The notes: generated by a model not told the origin, from the sequence alone. A stretch of 56,737 bases of DNA from CALGFH01 sp036003705 (GCA_036003705.1 DASYSE010000120.1:1-56737); one strand, 5' to 3'; counted from the first letter of the stretch, positions 16,384 to 24,296 are shown. Made by a program: numbers and translations.

Positions 16384-17208
16384 ATGGCGACCGACGACCG
16401 TGGCTGGGAGGACGACGAGCAGCTCGTCCAGTACCTGGCGGAGTTCGGGCTGAGCCGCAACGAGGCTCGGATGTACCTGGCAGCCCCTGGCCGGCCACCG
16501 CTCCGGGTGGCCGAGCTGGCCGAGTTGGCCGACGTCAACCGGCCCAAGGCCTATGACGCACTCCGCCAGCTCGTCGACAAGGGGCTGTTCGCCGAGACCG
16601 GTCAGGAGCCGGGCCAGGTGGCCAGGTTCAAGGCCGCCGAGCCCATGCTGGTCGTCCAGCGACTGCGCCACCAGAGCGCCCTGGAGCAGGCCGACCGGGT
16701 CCAGGACACCTCGCAGCTGGTCGCCGACCTGTTCGCCCGCTACTACGACGCCCCCCAGGGCGAGGACCCGTTCGAGTACGTCGAGCTGATCCGCAACTCC
16801 GAAGCCGCCTGGGCCCGCCGCGACGCGATCACCGCCGGCGCCGAGAAGGAGGTCGTCCAGGCCCGCCGGATGACGCCGCCAGGGACCAGGCCACGAGCCG
16901 GCGATGAGGTCGGCGCCCGTGAGGGCGTCAGCTACCGGGCCATCTACGAGTCGGAGTTCCTGGACTACCCGGAGTTCCGGGCCCGGCTGGCCGAGCGCGA
17001 ACGGCGGGGCGAGCAGATCCGCTTCGTTCCCCGGGTGCCGGTCGGCATGACCGCCGTCGACCGGCGAAAATGCCTGCTCAGCCTCAACCCGACCGGGTTG
17101 GTCAGCGGCCAGGGGAACTGGGTCGTGCTCGAGCAGCCGGCCCTCGCCCACCTGCTCACCGACGCCTTCGACCTGCTCTGGGACGACGCCAAGCCCGCCG
17201 CTCCGTAG
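16384..17208 (+). CDS. TrmB-like transcriptional regulator
   Basis: 274 residues. The N-terminal winged helix is TrmB-like: LAEFGLSRNEARMYLAA, VAELAELADVNRPKAYDALR, LVDKGLFAETG. The rest is an effector-binding region similar to the PLD-like/DUF domains of TrmB proteins, with SYRAIYESEFLD and CLLSLNPT. TrmB regulators sense sugars or other metabolites in archaea and are common as orphan regulators in actinobacteria. A paralog follows immediately, so this is a tandem duplication with strong divergence. The target is unknown; no metabolic operon is adjacent. Confidence 0.85.
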   Translation: MATDDRGWEDDEQLVQYLAEFGLSRNEARMYLAAPGRPPLRVAELAELADVNRPKAYDALRQLVDKGLFAETGQEPGQVARFKAAEPMLVVQRLRHQSALEQADRVQDTSQLVADLFARYYDAPQGEDPFEYVELIRNSEAAWARRDAITAGAEKEVVQARRMTPPGTRPRAGDEVGAREGVSYRAIYESEFLDYPEFRARLAERERRGEQIRFVPRVPVGMTAVDRRKCLLSLNPTGLVSGQGNWVVLEQPALAHLLTDAFDLLWDDAKPAAP

Positions 17209-17245
17209 GCCTGCCCCGCCCGGTACGTTCTCCGCAAGCGCGCCC

Positions 17246-17275
17246 TTGACTTCCCTGACGACCGTTCCCTACTGT
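17246..17275 (+). promoter_or_regulatory. Sigma-A promoter of the second TrmB-like gene
   Basis: TTGACT (17246-17251), an 18-bp spacer and TACTGT (17270-17275). The TTG that opens the long reading frame (17275) lies inside the -10 box and so upstream of the expected transcription start (about 17282). It cannot be the start codon of mRNA from this promoter. Confidence 0.65.
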
Positions 17276-17316
17276 TGCGGCTCGATCCTGTTGTCCCCTC
17301 TGGGAAGGACAGATCG

Positions 17317-18234
17317 CTGACCCAGTCCGGCGACTCGGACCTGATCGATCGCCTCGTCCGCCACGGCCTCGGCCAGGGGGAGGCCCGCTGCTATCTCGGC
17401 ATGCTGGCCCAGCGGGCGTTCAAGGTCAGCGAGGTCGCCACCGAGGCCGGTCTGCCGCGGTCACGGGCCTACGAGCTGATCCGGTCGCTGGTCCGCTTCG
17501 GGCTCTGCACCGAGGTGGCCGGGAGCGGGGTGGCACGGTTCCGGGCCGTCCCCCCCAACGAGGCCATCGGCCGCCTCGAGGCCTCCCTGGCCGAGCAGGC
17601 CCGCCGCCGCGACCATGCCCTCAACGGCCTGCTGCAGGCGCTCAGCGCCCGCGGCGGCCCCTCGCCGGGCGCCGGCGAAGAGCCGCTCGATATGCTGCGC
17701 CGCCGCGACCAGCTGCTGACGGCGATGGCCAAGGAGGTCTGCCAGGCCACCGACGAGGTGCTGACGATCGTCAACACCTCCTGGGAGCCGGTCGACTGCC
17801 CGGGGATGCGCGACCGCCTGGCCGCCGGGGTCCGCTTCCGCACCGTCTTCGACCGCGAGTCCCTCGACCACGACGGCCACCGGGCCTGGGTGGACGCCTT
17901 CGCCGGTGACCCCGGCTTCGAGGCCCGGGTCGTCGACCGTGTCGACACCCTGTTCCTGCTGGTCGATCGGCGGGTCGTGCTCCTCAACCTGGTCGTCCCA
18001 GGGGCGGCGCCTGGCGACCACTCCGAGTCCCTGCTGATGCGCCACGCCGGGCTCGGTCAGACACTCCACGACGCCTTCGAGCGCACCTGGCGGCACGGCG
18101 TCCCTTTTGAGCAGGCCCTCGCCGCGAACGGCGCACCCGCGCTCGTGGGCGCAACGACCAGCGCGCACGGCCCGGCACCGCCCGGGTGGGCCGGGTCGCG
18201 CACCAGCAACGGCCGCTCGGCCCACCTCGGCTGA
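17317..18234 (+). CDS. TrmB-like transcriptional regulator (paralog)
   Basis: About 305 residues. DLIDRLVRHGLGQGEARCYL, KVSEVATEAGLPRSRAYELI and LVRFGLCTEV form the same winged helix as the upstream gene. The effector part has SWEPVDCPGMRDRLAAGVRF and VDTLFLLVDRRVVLLNLV. The start is taken as CTG at 17317 because GGAAGGA (17303-17309) sits 7 nt before it and the good promoter at 17246 excludes the upstream TTG. The last 40 or so residues are low-complexity Ala/Gly/Pro. It has its own promoter, so it is regulated separately from the first copy. Confidence 0.8.
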   Translation: MTQSGDSDLIDRLVRHGLGQGEARCYLGMLAQRAFKVSEVATEAGLPRSRAYELIRSLVRFGLCTEVAGSGVARFRAVPPNEAIGRLEASLAEQARRRDHALNGLLQALSARGGPSPGAGEEPLDMLRRRDQLLTAMAKEVCQATDEVLTIVNTSWEPVDCPGMRDRLAAGVRFRTVFDRESLDHDGHRAWVDAFAGDPGFEARVVDRVDTLFLLVDRRVVLLNLVVPGAAPGDHSESLLMRHAGLGQTLHDAFERTWRHGVPFEQALAANGAPALVGATTSAHGPAPPGWAGSRTSNGRSAHLG

Positions 18235-18463
18235 GCCGGCCCAACCGGTTGGACGGCGGGGGAACGGCCTTGGCCCCCCCGGGCTCACTACCCCGCCGTT
18301 CGACCACACGGGTGATCGCCGTCGCCCTTGCGCGGGGGGGGGGCTTGCTGTTGTCCTCGTTCATTTGGGGAGTCCTCCCCCCCAACCCCACAAGAGCTCG
18401 GCCGGGCTGGCATCCTCGGGCTCGGGTGGGGCCGATTCGCCGTCCTTGGGATGAGGTGGTGCC
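18235..18463. other. Intergenic region with GC-rich inverted repeats, 229 bp
   Basis: No gene is recognised. It holds a run of ten or more G (around 18335) and an imperfect hairpin, TTGGGGAG facing CTCCCCCCCAA (about 18365-18387), which may terminate the TrmB transcript. The run of G could be an assembly-sensitive site. Confidence 0.35.
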
Positions 18464-19021
18464 GTGCGGGTTGTGGGCGGGCGTCTGGGGGGGCGGAGGC
18501 TGCGGGCGGTTCCTGGGCGGGATACGCGGCCGACCAGTGACCGGGTCCGGGAGTCGCTGTTCGGGATCCTTGGGGCGCGGGTGGAGGGAGCGCGGGTGCT
18601 CGACCTGTTCGCGGGCACCGGGGCGCTGGCCATCGAGGCGCTGTCGCGCGGGGCGGCCGAGGCGGTGCTGGTCGAGCAGGCCGCCCCTGCGGTCGACATC
18701 ATCCGGGCGAACCTCGACGCTCTCGAGCTGACCGACGCCGCCAAGGTGCGGCGCACCCGCGCCGAGACCTACCTGCGCACCCAGCGGGACGGACCCTTCG
18801 ACCTGGTCCTGCTCGACCCGCCCTACGCGGTCCCGGTCGGCCTGGTGGCCGGCCTGCTCGGCCGCCTGGCCCGTACCGCCCTGGCCCCGGGCGCCGTCGT
18901 GGTGGTCGAGGCCGCCGCCAGGGCCGAGGCCCCGCCCTGGCCGCCCGGGCTCGTCCCCGAACCACCCCGCCGCTACGGTGACACCGCCCTGCACCTCGCC
19001 GTCTCCGCCAACGAGGACTGA
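18464..19021 (+). CDS. rsmD: 16S rRNA (guanine(966)-N(2))-methyltransferase
   Basis: 185 residues. MRVVGGRLGGRRLRAVPG and DTRPTSDRVRESLFGIL open the family. The SAM motif I is VLDLFAGTGALAIEALSRGA and the catalytic motif is LVLLDPPYAV. RsmD methylates G966 of 16S rRNA in assembled 30S subunits. GTG at 18464 has GAGGTGGT upstream. It is followed by coaD after 53 bp, the usual pairing. Confidence 0.95.
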   Translation: MRVVGGRLGGRRLRAVPGRDTRPTSDRVRESLFGILGARVEGARVLDLFAGTGALAIEALSRGAAEAVLVEQAAPAVDIIRANLDALELTDAAKVRRTRAETYLRTQRDGPFDLVLLDPPYAVPVGLVAGLLGRLARTALAPGAVVVVEAAARAEAPPWPPGLVPEPPRRYGDTALHLAVSANED

Positions 19022-19074
19022 CCAGGAGCAGGTACCCTTTGGCCCAGTCGACCCCAGCCAGGAGGCTCCGACCC

Positions 19075-19560
19075 GTGCGGATCGCTTGCTGTCCAGGCAC
19101 CTACGACCCGGTGACCAACGGCCACCTCGACATCGTGGCCCGCGCCACCACCTGCTTCGACCGGGTCATCGTCGCCGTGCTCATCAACCCGGCCAAGCAG
19201 CCGCTGTTCACCCTGGAGGAGCGCGTCGCCATGCTGAAGGAGGCCACCGTCGGGATGGCCTCGGTCGAGATCGACACCTTTTCCGGCCTGCTGGTGGACT
19301 ACGCCAAGCGGCGCAGCGTCACCGCCATCGTCAAGGGCCTGCGGGCGGTCTCCGACTTCGACTACGAACTGCAGATGGCGCAGATGAACTACCGCCTGGC
19401 CGGCGTCGACACCATGTTCATGACCACCAACCCGACCTGGTCCTACCTCAGCTCCAGCCTGGTGAAGGACGTGGCCAGGCACGGCGGTGACGTCACCGGC
19501 CTGGTGCCCGACTTCGTGCTGGCCAGACTGCGTGAGCGCACCCAGCGGCCACCCGCCTAG
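19075..19560 (+). CDS. coaD: Phosphopantetheine adenylyltransferase
   Basis: 161 residues, the normal size. CoaD transfers AMP to 4'-phosphopantetheine, making dephospho-CoA. The nucleotidyltransferase motif CCPGTYDPVTNGHLDIVARA includes the THxGH-like TNGH, followed by VKGLRAVSDFDYELQMAQMN and the KMSKS-like TTNPTWSYLSSSLVK. GTG at 19075 follows AGGAGG by 9 nt and gives the exact family N-terminus. A TTG at 19039 extends the frame by 12 codons but is not needed. TACCCT (19032) is a possible promoter. Confidence 0.95.
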   Translation: MRIACCPGTYDPVTNGHLDIVARATTCFDRVIVAVLINPAKQPLFTLEERVAMLKEATVGMASVEIDTFSGLLVDYAKRRSVTAIVKGLRAVSDFDYELQMAQMNYRLAGVDTMFMTTNPTWSYLSSSLVKDVARHGGDVTGLVPDFVLARLRERTQRPPA

Positions 19561-19665
19561 CCCCTCCGCGTTCTGGTATCCTCATGCGCTGCGGTCGCTT
19601 CCCAGCGGCAGCTTTTGTGTGCCCTGTCGCCCACCGTCGCGACACCTCTCGAGATCGTCACCTTC

Positions 19666-20364
19666 ATGAGCAAGCACGTCACAGCACCGGCACTCGCGGT
19701 CGACGTCCGCGAGCTGCTCCAGAAGCCAGGAGCCCACCAGCACGTGGTCCTGCGCGCCTCCCTGGACGACCTGGCAACCCCGGTCGCCTCGGTCCCGCCT
19801 GACCGGACGGTCACCGTCGACGCCGAGATCGAGAGTGTGGTCGAGGGGCTGCTGGTCACCGGCAGGGTCACCGCGACCGCGGTGGTCAGGTGCGTTCGCT
19901 GCCTGCGTGACCTCGACCTCGACCTGAAGGTCGAGGTCCGCGAGCTGTTCGCCCGCCAGCTCCGCGACGACGAAGACGAGGGCTACGCCGTGTTGCCCGA
20001 CGACCGCCTCCCGCTCGACACCATGGCCAGGGACGCGGTCGTGCTCGGGTTCCCCGCCTTCCCGCGGTGCCGGCCCGACTGCGCCGGTCTCTGCCCGGTC
20101 TGCGGCGCCGACCGCAACTCGGCTGATTGCGGACATGGCGGACCTGAGAACATCGACCCCCGCTGGGCCGGCCTCGCCGACCTGCGCGCCAGCATCGAGC
20201 CGGCCGGATTCGGGGAACCCCGGCGCGGTGCCCCGATCAACGAGCCGGCCGGGTTCGGGGAACCCCGGCGCGGTGCCCCGATCAACGAGCCGGAGGGGTT
20301 CGGGGAGCCCCGGCGCGGTGCCCCGATCAACGAGGAGGAAGACGATGCCAGTCCCCAAGCGTAA
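19666..20364 (+). CDS. DUF177/YceD family protein with a three-fold repeated tail
   Basis: 232 residues. The core matches YceD/DUF177: VVRCVRCLRDLDLDLKVEV, a zinc-ribbon-like CRPDCAGLCPVCGADRN, and a final CGH motif. It sits directly before rpmF as in nearly all bacteria and is thought to act in 23S rRNA or ribosome maturation. The C-terminal tail contains three 15-residue copies (EPAGFGEPRRGAPIN) encoded by a 45-bp tandem repeat related to repeats elsewhere in the window. ATG at 19666 is chosen; an upstream TTG (19615) is possible. It overlaps rpmF by 20 bp. Confidence 0.88.
   Translation: MSKHVTAPALAVDVRELLQKPGAHQHVVLRASLDDLATPVASVPPDRTVTVDAEIESVVEGLLVTGRVTATAVVRCVRCLRDLDLDLKVEVRELFARQLRDDEDEGYAVLPDDRLPLDTMARDAVVLGFPAFPRCRPDCAGLCPVCGADRNSADCGHGGPENIDPRWAGLADLRASIEPAGFGEPRRGAPINEPAGFGEPRRGAPINEPEGFGEPRRGAPINEEEDDASPQA
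20197..20331 (+). repeat. Three 45-bp tandem units of repeat R2, in frame in DUF177
   Basis: Units begin at 20197, 20242 and 20287. Each contains GGGGAACCCC (or GGGGAGCCCC in unit 3) and GGTGCCCCGATCAAC. The units differ at only a few bases. The same GGGGAACCCC...GGTGCCCCGGTG pattern occurs at 24203 and, inverted, at 34347. Confidence 0.85.
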
Positions 20365-20521
20365 GACCCCACGGGCCAAGACCCGGCACCGCCGGTCCCA
20401 CTGGAAGTCGGTGGCCCCCACCTATGCGTCCTGTCCCCAGTGCCGGCAGGCCAAGCTACCGCACACCGTCTGCCAGAACTGCGGGTACTACGGCGGGCGT
20501 CAGGTCATTGAGGTCGACTAA
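20345..20521 (+). CDS. rpmF: 50S ribosomal protein L32
   Basis: 58 residues. MPVPKRKTPRAKTRHRRSHW is the standard bL32 start. CPQCRQAKLPHTVCQNCGYY holds the four zinc cysteines. GAGGAGGAA before the ATG lies within the 3' end of the overlapping DUF177 gene, so the two are translationally linked. Its end overlaps the presumed rnc start. Confidence 0.97.
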   Translation: MPVPKRKTPRAKTRHRRSHWKSVAPTYASCPQCRQAKLPHTVCQNCGYYGGRQVIEVD

Positions 20522-21266
20522 GCGCCAACCGATCGAGAAGGCCCTCGGCATCCGCTTCGGCGGCGAGGAGCTGTACGTCTGGGCCTTCACCCACCGCTCG
20601 TTCGCCTACGAGAACGGCGGCCTGCCGACCAACGAGCGCCTGGAGTTCCTCGGCGACGCAGTCCTCGGCGTGGTGGTCACCGACATCATCTACCGGGCCT
20701 TCCCCGACCTGCCCGAGGGCCAGCTGGCCAAGCTGCGGGCGGCGACGGTGAACATGAACGTGCTCGCGGAGGTGGCGCGCGAGCTCGGCGTCGGCGACGC
20801 CGTCCGCCTTGGCCGCGGCGAGGAGCTGTCCGGTGGCCGCGACAAGTCCTCGATCCTGGCCGACACCCTGGAGGCCGTGCTCGGCGCCATCTATCTCGAC
20901 AAGGGCCTGTCGCGGGCGGCCGCCCTGGTGCGGCGGCTGTTCGAGCCCCGGGTGATGGAGGCGGCCGGCCGGGGTGCCGCCCTCGACTACAAGACCTCCC
21001 TGCAGGAGCTGGCCGCCTCCAGCCTCGGCGGCATGCCCTCCTACGCGATCGAGGAGGAGGGGCCCGACCACGCCAAGCGCTTCACGGCCACCGTCTCGGT
21101 GGCCGGGACCGCCTACGGCAGCGGCAAGGGACGCTCCAAGAAGGAGGCCGAGCAGCAGGCGGCCAGGCAGGCGTTCGAGTCGCTGGCCACCTCGCGCATG
21201 GTCGCCGGCACCGGCGACATCGGCCAGACCGGCGCCCTCCCGGCCGACCGGCCCACCGCCGACTAG
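20508..21266 (+). CDS. rnc: Ribonuclease III
   Basis: 252 residues. RNase III cuts double-stranded RNA, including rRNA precursors. The signature NERLEFLGDAVLG holds catalytic Glu/Asp residues, DTLEAVLGAIYLD the second pair, and a C-terminal dsRNA-binding domain ends at GKGRSKKEAEQQAARQAFES. TTG at 20508 gives MRSTKRQPIEKALGIRF, matching the usual length before the LGxxF motif. The open frame upstream has no similarity. It overlaps rpmF by 14 bp and abuts mutM. Confidence 0.94.
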   Translation: MRSTKRQPIEKALGIRFGGEELYVWAFTHRSFAYENGGLPTNERLEFLGDAVLGVVVTDIIYRAFPDLPEGQLAKLRAATVNMNVLAEVARELGVGDAVRLGRGEELSGGRDKSSILADTLEAVLGAIYLDKGLSRAAALVRRLFEPRVMEAAGRGAALDYKTSLQELAASSLGGMPSYAIEEEGPDHAKRFTATVSVAGTAYGSGKGRSKKEAEQQAARQAFESLATSRMVAGTGDIGQTGALPADRPTAD

Positions 21267-21267
21267 C

Positions 21268-22116
21268 GTGCCCGAGCTTCCCGAGCTCGACGTCCTGGCC
21301 GAGAACCTGGCGGCAAGGCTGGGCGGAGCCAGGGTGGCGGCGGTGCGGGTGGTCTCGGTGGCCGCCCTCAAGACCTTCGACCCGCCGATCGACGCCCTGC
21401 TCGGCCTGGCCGTGAGCGGCGCAGGGCGCCGGGCCAAGTACCTGTGGCTGGAGCTCGGCCAGTTGCACCTGGTCATGCACCTGTCGCTGGGCGGCCGCCT
21501 GGTCCTCGGGCCAAAGCCGGCCTCGCGCAAGGTCGCTGTGTTCACGCTCGACCTCGACGACGGCCGGGTGCTCTCGATGACCGAGGGCGGCACCCAGCGC
21601 CGGGCGGCGGTCTGGCTGGTCGACGACCTCGAGAAGGTCCCGTCCCTGGCCGGCCTTGGCCCGGAGCCGCTTGACCCCGACTTCACCGTCGAGCGCCTGG
21701 CCGCCATCCTGGCCGAGGGCGGCCACACCTTGAAGGGCATGCTCACCGACCAGCGGGCGATGGCCGGGGTCGGCAACGCCTGGAGCGACGACGTCCTGCA
21801 CCGGGCCAGGATGTCCCCCTTCGCCCGCCCCGATCGCCTCGACCCGTCCGAGGTCGAGCGCCTCCACACCGCCCTGATCGGCGTCCTCACCGAAGCCCGC
21901 GCCACCCTTGCCCAGCAGGTCGGCGGCGAGGTGGTCATCCCCAAGGCCTCCGAGCGCCTGTTCGCCGTCCACGGCCGCGCCGGCGCCGCCTGCTTCGTCT
22001 GCGGCGACACCATCCGATCGGTCTGGATGGGCGACCGCGAGACCTCCTACTGCCCAACCTGCCAGACCGGCGGCCGCACCCTGGCCGACCGGCGCCGGTC
22101 GCGGTTCCTCCGCTAG
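21268..22116 (+). CDS. mutM: DNA-formamidopyrimidine glycosylase (first paralog)
   Basis: 282 residues. It removes 8-oxoG and FaPy bases through the N-terminal proline. MPELPELDVLAENLA supplies catalytic Pro2/Glu3. The beta-hairpin lysine is present at residue 57 (GRRAKYLWLEL). MHLSLGGRL, the helix-two-turn-helix MLTDQRAMAGVGNAWSDDVL and a zinc finger (CFVCGDTI and CPTC) complete the fold. GTG at 21268 starts 2 nt after the rnc stop. This copy keeps all expected catalytic residues, so it is the better MutM candidate of the two. Confidence 0.9.
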   Translation: MPELPELDVLAENLAARLGGARVAAVRVVSVAALKTFDPPIDALLGLAVSGAGRRAKYLWLELGQLHLVMHLSLGGRLVLGPKPASRKVAVFTLDLDDGRVLSMTEGGTQRRAAVWLVDDLEKVPSLAGLGPEPLDPDFTVERLAAILAEGGHTLKGMLTDQRAMAGVGNAWSDDVLHRARMSPFARPDRLDPSEVERLHTALIGVLTEARATLAQQVGGEVVIPKASERLFAVHGRAGAACFVCGDTIRSVWMGDRETSYCPTCQTGGRTLADRRRSRFLR

Positions 22117-22229
22117 CGGCGCTCCGCAGGAGGCGGTCGGGCGCACACGGGCTCAGGACCGTCGTGCTGGTCGGCCTTCCCAGCGACAGGACGGCCCCGG
22201 TTCACATGCGCACGAGGCGAGTGGGTGGC

Positions 22230-22235
22230 TACACT
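22230..22235 (+). promoter_or_regulatory. -10 box for the second Fpg/Nei operon
   Basis: TACACT, about 50 nt before the GTG start at 22288; the leader includes CGGAGGAA. The -35 is not convincing. Confidence 0.35.
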
Positions 22236-22287
22236 GCGGCGTTCGGCCCGGGGGGAGCTCGGGCGAGGCGTCCGCCGGAGGAAGCCC

Positions 22288-23133
22288 GTGCCCGAGCTGC
22301 CGGAGGTCGAGACCCTCCGCCACGATCTGGACAAGGAGGTCGGCGGCAGGAAGGTCAAGGCGGTCGAGCTGCGGGCGGCCCGGGTGGTGCGCCGCCACCG
22401 CAACCGCACGGAGTTCACCCGGCGACTCGTCGGCCGCAAGCTCGACACCACCGCCCGCGTCGGCAACCTGCTGCTGCTGCGCCTGGACGGGGCGCCGGAG
22501 ACGGCCGCCCTGGTGATCGACCTCGGTCCCACCGGTCGGCTGCTCAAGCAGCGCAGCGCGGCCCCGGTGGACAAGCAGACCGATGCGGTCATCACCTTCA
22601 CCGTTGGCGGCGACCTTCGTGCTCTCGAGCTCGGCGACCATGGCGAGCTGTTCCTGGCCGGACAGGTCGAGCTCGAGGAGCTGGACGAGCGGTGGCGCGG
22701 GGTGATCGACCCGCTGGCCGACGCCGTTGCCTGGCAGGCGCTGGGGGCCAGGTTGGGGTCCAGGCAGGAGCGGCTGCGGGTCCTGCTCACCGACCCGGCC
22801 TTCGTTGCCGGCATCGGGCCGGTCTACGCCGACGAGATCCTGTGGGCCGGCGGGCTGCGCTGGGACCGCGACTCCGACGGCCTCTCCGCGCAGGAGGTCC
22901 GCCGGCTCCACCGGGCGATCCAGGAGGTCGTGCAGGACGCCGTGCGGCTGCGCGGCGTCTCGCTCGGGGAGACGCCCTGGCTGGACCTGCAGGGCAACAA
23001 GGGAGAGTTCGAGCCGCAGCTCAGCGTCTACCAGCGGGAGGGCCAGCCGTGCCGGCGCTGCCGCACGCCGCTGGTCCACGAGCGCATCAAACGCGGGGAA
23101 ACCACGTACTATTGCCCCAAATGTCAGAGCTGA
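22288..23133 (+). CDS. Fpg/Nei family DNA glycosylase (second paralog)
   Basis: 281 residues. MPELPEVETLRHDL has the catalytic Pro2/Glu3. IDLGPTGRLL, LLTDPAFVAGIGPVYADEIL (helix-two-turn-helix) and a zinc finger (CRRCRTPL, YYCPKC) are present. The beta-hairpin lysine of Fpg is missing: ARVGNLLLL has Asn at residue 60 where RRGKYLLL is expected. This suggests different lesion specificity or weaker lyase activity. GTG at 22288 follows CGGAGGAA. Its stop overlaps the L,D-transpeptidase start, and its own promoter separates it from mutM. Confidence 0.88.
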   Translation: MPELPEVETLRHDLDKEVGGRKVKAVELRAARVVRRHRNRTEFTRRLVGRKLDTTARVGNLLLLRLDGAPETAALVIDLGPTGRLLKQRSAAPVDKQTDAVITFTVGGDLRALELGDHGELFLAGQVELEELDERWRGVIDPLADAVAWQALGARLGSRQERLRVLLTDPAFVAGIGPVYADEILWAGGLRWDRDSDGLSAQEVRRLHRAIQEVVQDAVRLRGVSLGETPWLDLQGNKGEFEPQLSVYQREGQPCRRCRTPLVHERIKRGETTYYCPKCQS

Positions 23134-23909
23134 AGTCCCGCGCGCCCGTCCTCGCCGCGGTGCTCGCCATGGTCCTCATGCTGTGCGGCTGCGGCGGGAC
23201 CGGATCGGCCCAGCCGGCCGCGCCCGAGGCCCCAGCCGGATCTGCCGCCCCCGCGACCAGGCCAGCCCCCGAGTCGGGCCCGGTCCGCCTCGGCGGCGCA
23301 CCGGCCTACGTCGCGCTGGCCGCCAAGGACGTGACCATCCGGTCCCGGCCCCGCGGCGGCCGGGTGGTGGCCCTGTTCCCGGCCAAGCTGCCGTGGGGGA
23401 GCCCGACGCCGTTCCTGATCAGCGAGGCCCAGCGCACCGAGACCGGGGACACCTGGCTCAAGGTCCTGCTCCCGCGGCGGCCGAACGGCTCCAGCGGCTG
23501 GGTTCGCCGCGACCAGGTCCGCATCACCCCGGTCTCCAAGGCGGTCGAGGTCGACCTGTCGTCCCGCACGGCCACGCTGCTGCACAACCACCGCAGGGTG
23601 CGCAGCTGGCGGGTCGCGGTCGGCGCATCGGGGACGCCCACCCCGACCGGTCGGTTCTTCATCACCGTGAAGCTCAGGCCCCCGCAGATCTCGACCACCT
23701 ACGGCGCCTGGGCCCTCGGGCTCTCCGGCTATTCCGAGGTGCACCAGACGTTCGGCACCGGCGACGGCCAGATCGCCCTCCACGGCACCTACAACCCCTG
23801 GTCGATCGGTCGGCCGGTGTCCAACGGCTGCGTCCGCATGGACAACCAGATGATCACCCTGCTGGCCGACACGCTCTCGCTCGGCACGCCGGTCACCATC
23901 AAGGTATGA
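23121..23909 (+). CDS. L,D-transpeptidase lipoprotein (YkuD domain)
   Basis: 262 residues. The N-terminus is a lipoprotein signal (VLAAVLAMVLMLCGCGGTG, lipobox LCGC), then an Ala/Pro linker, an SH3-like region (VTIRSRPRGGRVVALFPAK ... SGWVRRDQV), and a YkuD domain from about residue 145. The catalytic motif IALHGTYNP ... VSNGCVRMDN gives the conserved His and nucleophilic Cys. It would form 3-3 crosslinks in peptidoglycan outside the membrane. ATG at 23121 overlaps the end of the glycosylase gene and ATGA-overlaps the acylphosphatase gene, so the three are probably cotranscribed. Confidence 0.92.
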   Translation: MSELKSRAPVLAAVLAMVLMLCGCGGTGSAQPAAPEAPAGSAAPATRPAPESGPVRLGGAPAYVALAAKDVTIRSRPRGGRVVALFPAKLPWGSPTPFLISEAQRTETGDTWLKVLLPRRPNGSSGWVRRDQVRITPVSKAVEVDLSSRTATLLHNHRRVRSWRVAVGASGTPTPTGRFFITVKLRPPQISTTYGAWALGLSGYSEVHQTFGTGDGQIALHGTYNPWSIGRPVSNGCVRMDNQMITLLADTLSLGTPVTIKV

Positions 23910-24181
23910 CCCCGCTCCGGTTGAAGGCGGTGATCAGGGGCGAGGTCCAGGGCGTCGGGTTCCGCTGGGCCGTGCAGCGCCAGGCCGGCCGGCTCGGGCT
24001 CACCGGCTACGCCGAGAACCTGCCCGACGGTTCGGTCCGGGTCGAGGCCGAAGGTGACCCGGACCGCCTGGACCTGCTGGAGGCCTTCCTCCACCAGGGC
24101 CCCAGCTGGGCCGAGGTCGAATCGCTCGACATCCAGCGGGTCCCCGCCACCGGCGAGTTCCGCGACTTCGCCGCCAGATAG
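23906..24181 (+). CDS. acyP: Acylphosphatase
   Basis: 91 residues, the family norm. IRGEVQGVGFRWAVQRQAGR is the acylphosphatase signature with the catalytic Arg; GYAENLPDGSVRVEAEG contains the conserved Asn. It hydrolyses acyl phosphates such as carbamoyl phosphate or 1,3-bisphosphoglycerate. ATG overlaps the upstream stop as ATGA. acyP just before smc is a common actinobacterial arrangement. Confidence 0.93.
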   Translation: MTPLRLKAVIRGEVQGVGFRWAVQRQAGRLGLTGYAENLPDGSVRVEAEGDPDRLDLLEAFLHQGPSWAEVESLDIQRVPATGEFRDFAAR

Positions 24182-24194
24182 CGCCGGACGGTCG

Positions 24195-24240
24195 GACCCC
24201 GGGGTCGGGGAACCCCGAGGGTGCCCCGGTGCATATCGGG
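24195..24240 (+). repeat. Repeat R2, intergenic copy
   Basis: GACCCCGGGGTC (24195-24206, a perfect palindrome) is followed by GGGGAACCCC (24207-24216) and GGTGCCCCGGTGC. It resembles the 45-bp units in DUF177 and the inverted copy at the start of rimM. It lies 14 bp after acyP and may act as a terminator. Confidence 0.65.
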
Positions 24241-24266
24241 GAGTACCTCCGAGGGGTGCGCCTGGA

Positions 24267-24285
24267 GAGACGGGGCTTTCGTCTC
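24267..24285 (+). terminator. Small hairpin after acyP
   Basis: GAGACG, a 7-nt loop and CGTCTC, with no T-run. Possibly part of the acyP terminator together with the palindromes just upstream. Confidence 0.3.
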
Positions 24286-24296
24286 GATGGGCTTGC

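Noticed and set aside
14084..16498. 804-codon open frame opposite recG
   Set aside because: Same artefact; no family features, and it also covers the rpmB/recG promoters.
17275..17316. TTG start of the second TrmB-like gene
   Set aside because: The TTG lies within the -10 box and upstream of the expected transcript, with no Shine-Dalgarno; the CTG at 17317 has one.
18330..18342. Run of G as a phase-variation tract
   Set aside because: It is intergenic, not inside a coding start, and no nearby promoter spacing depends on it; it may equally be a sequencing-sensitive homopolymer.
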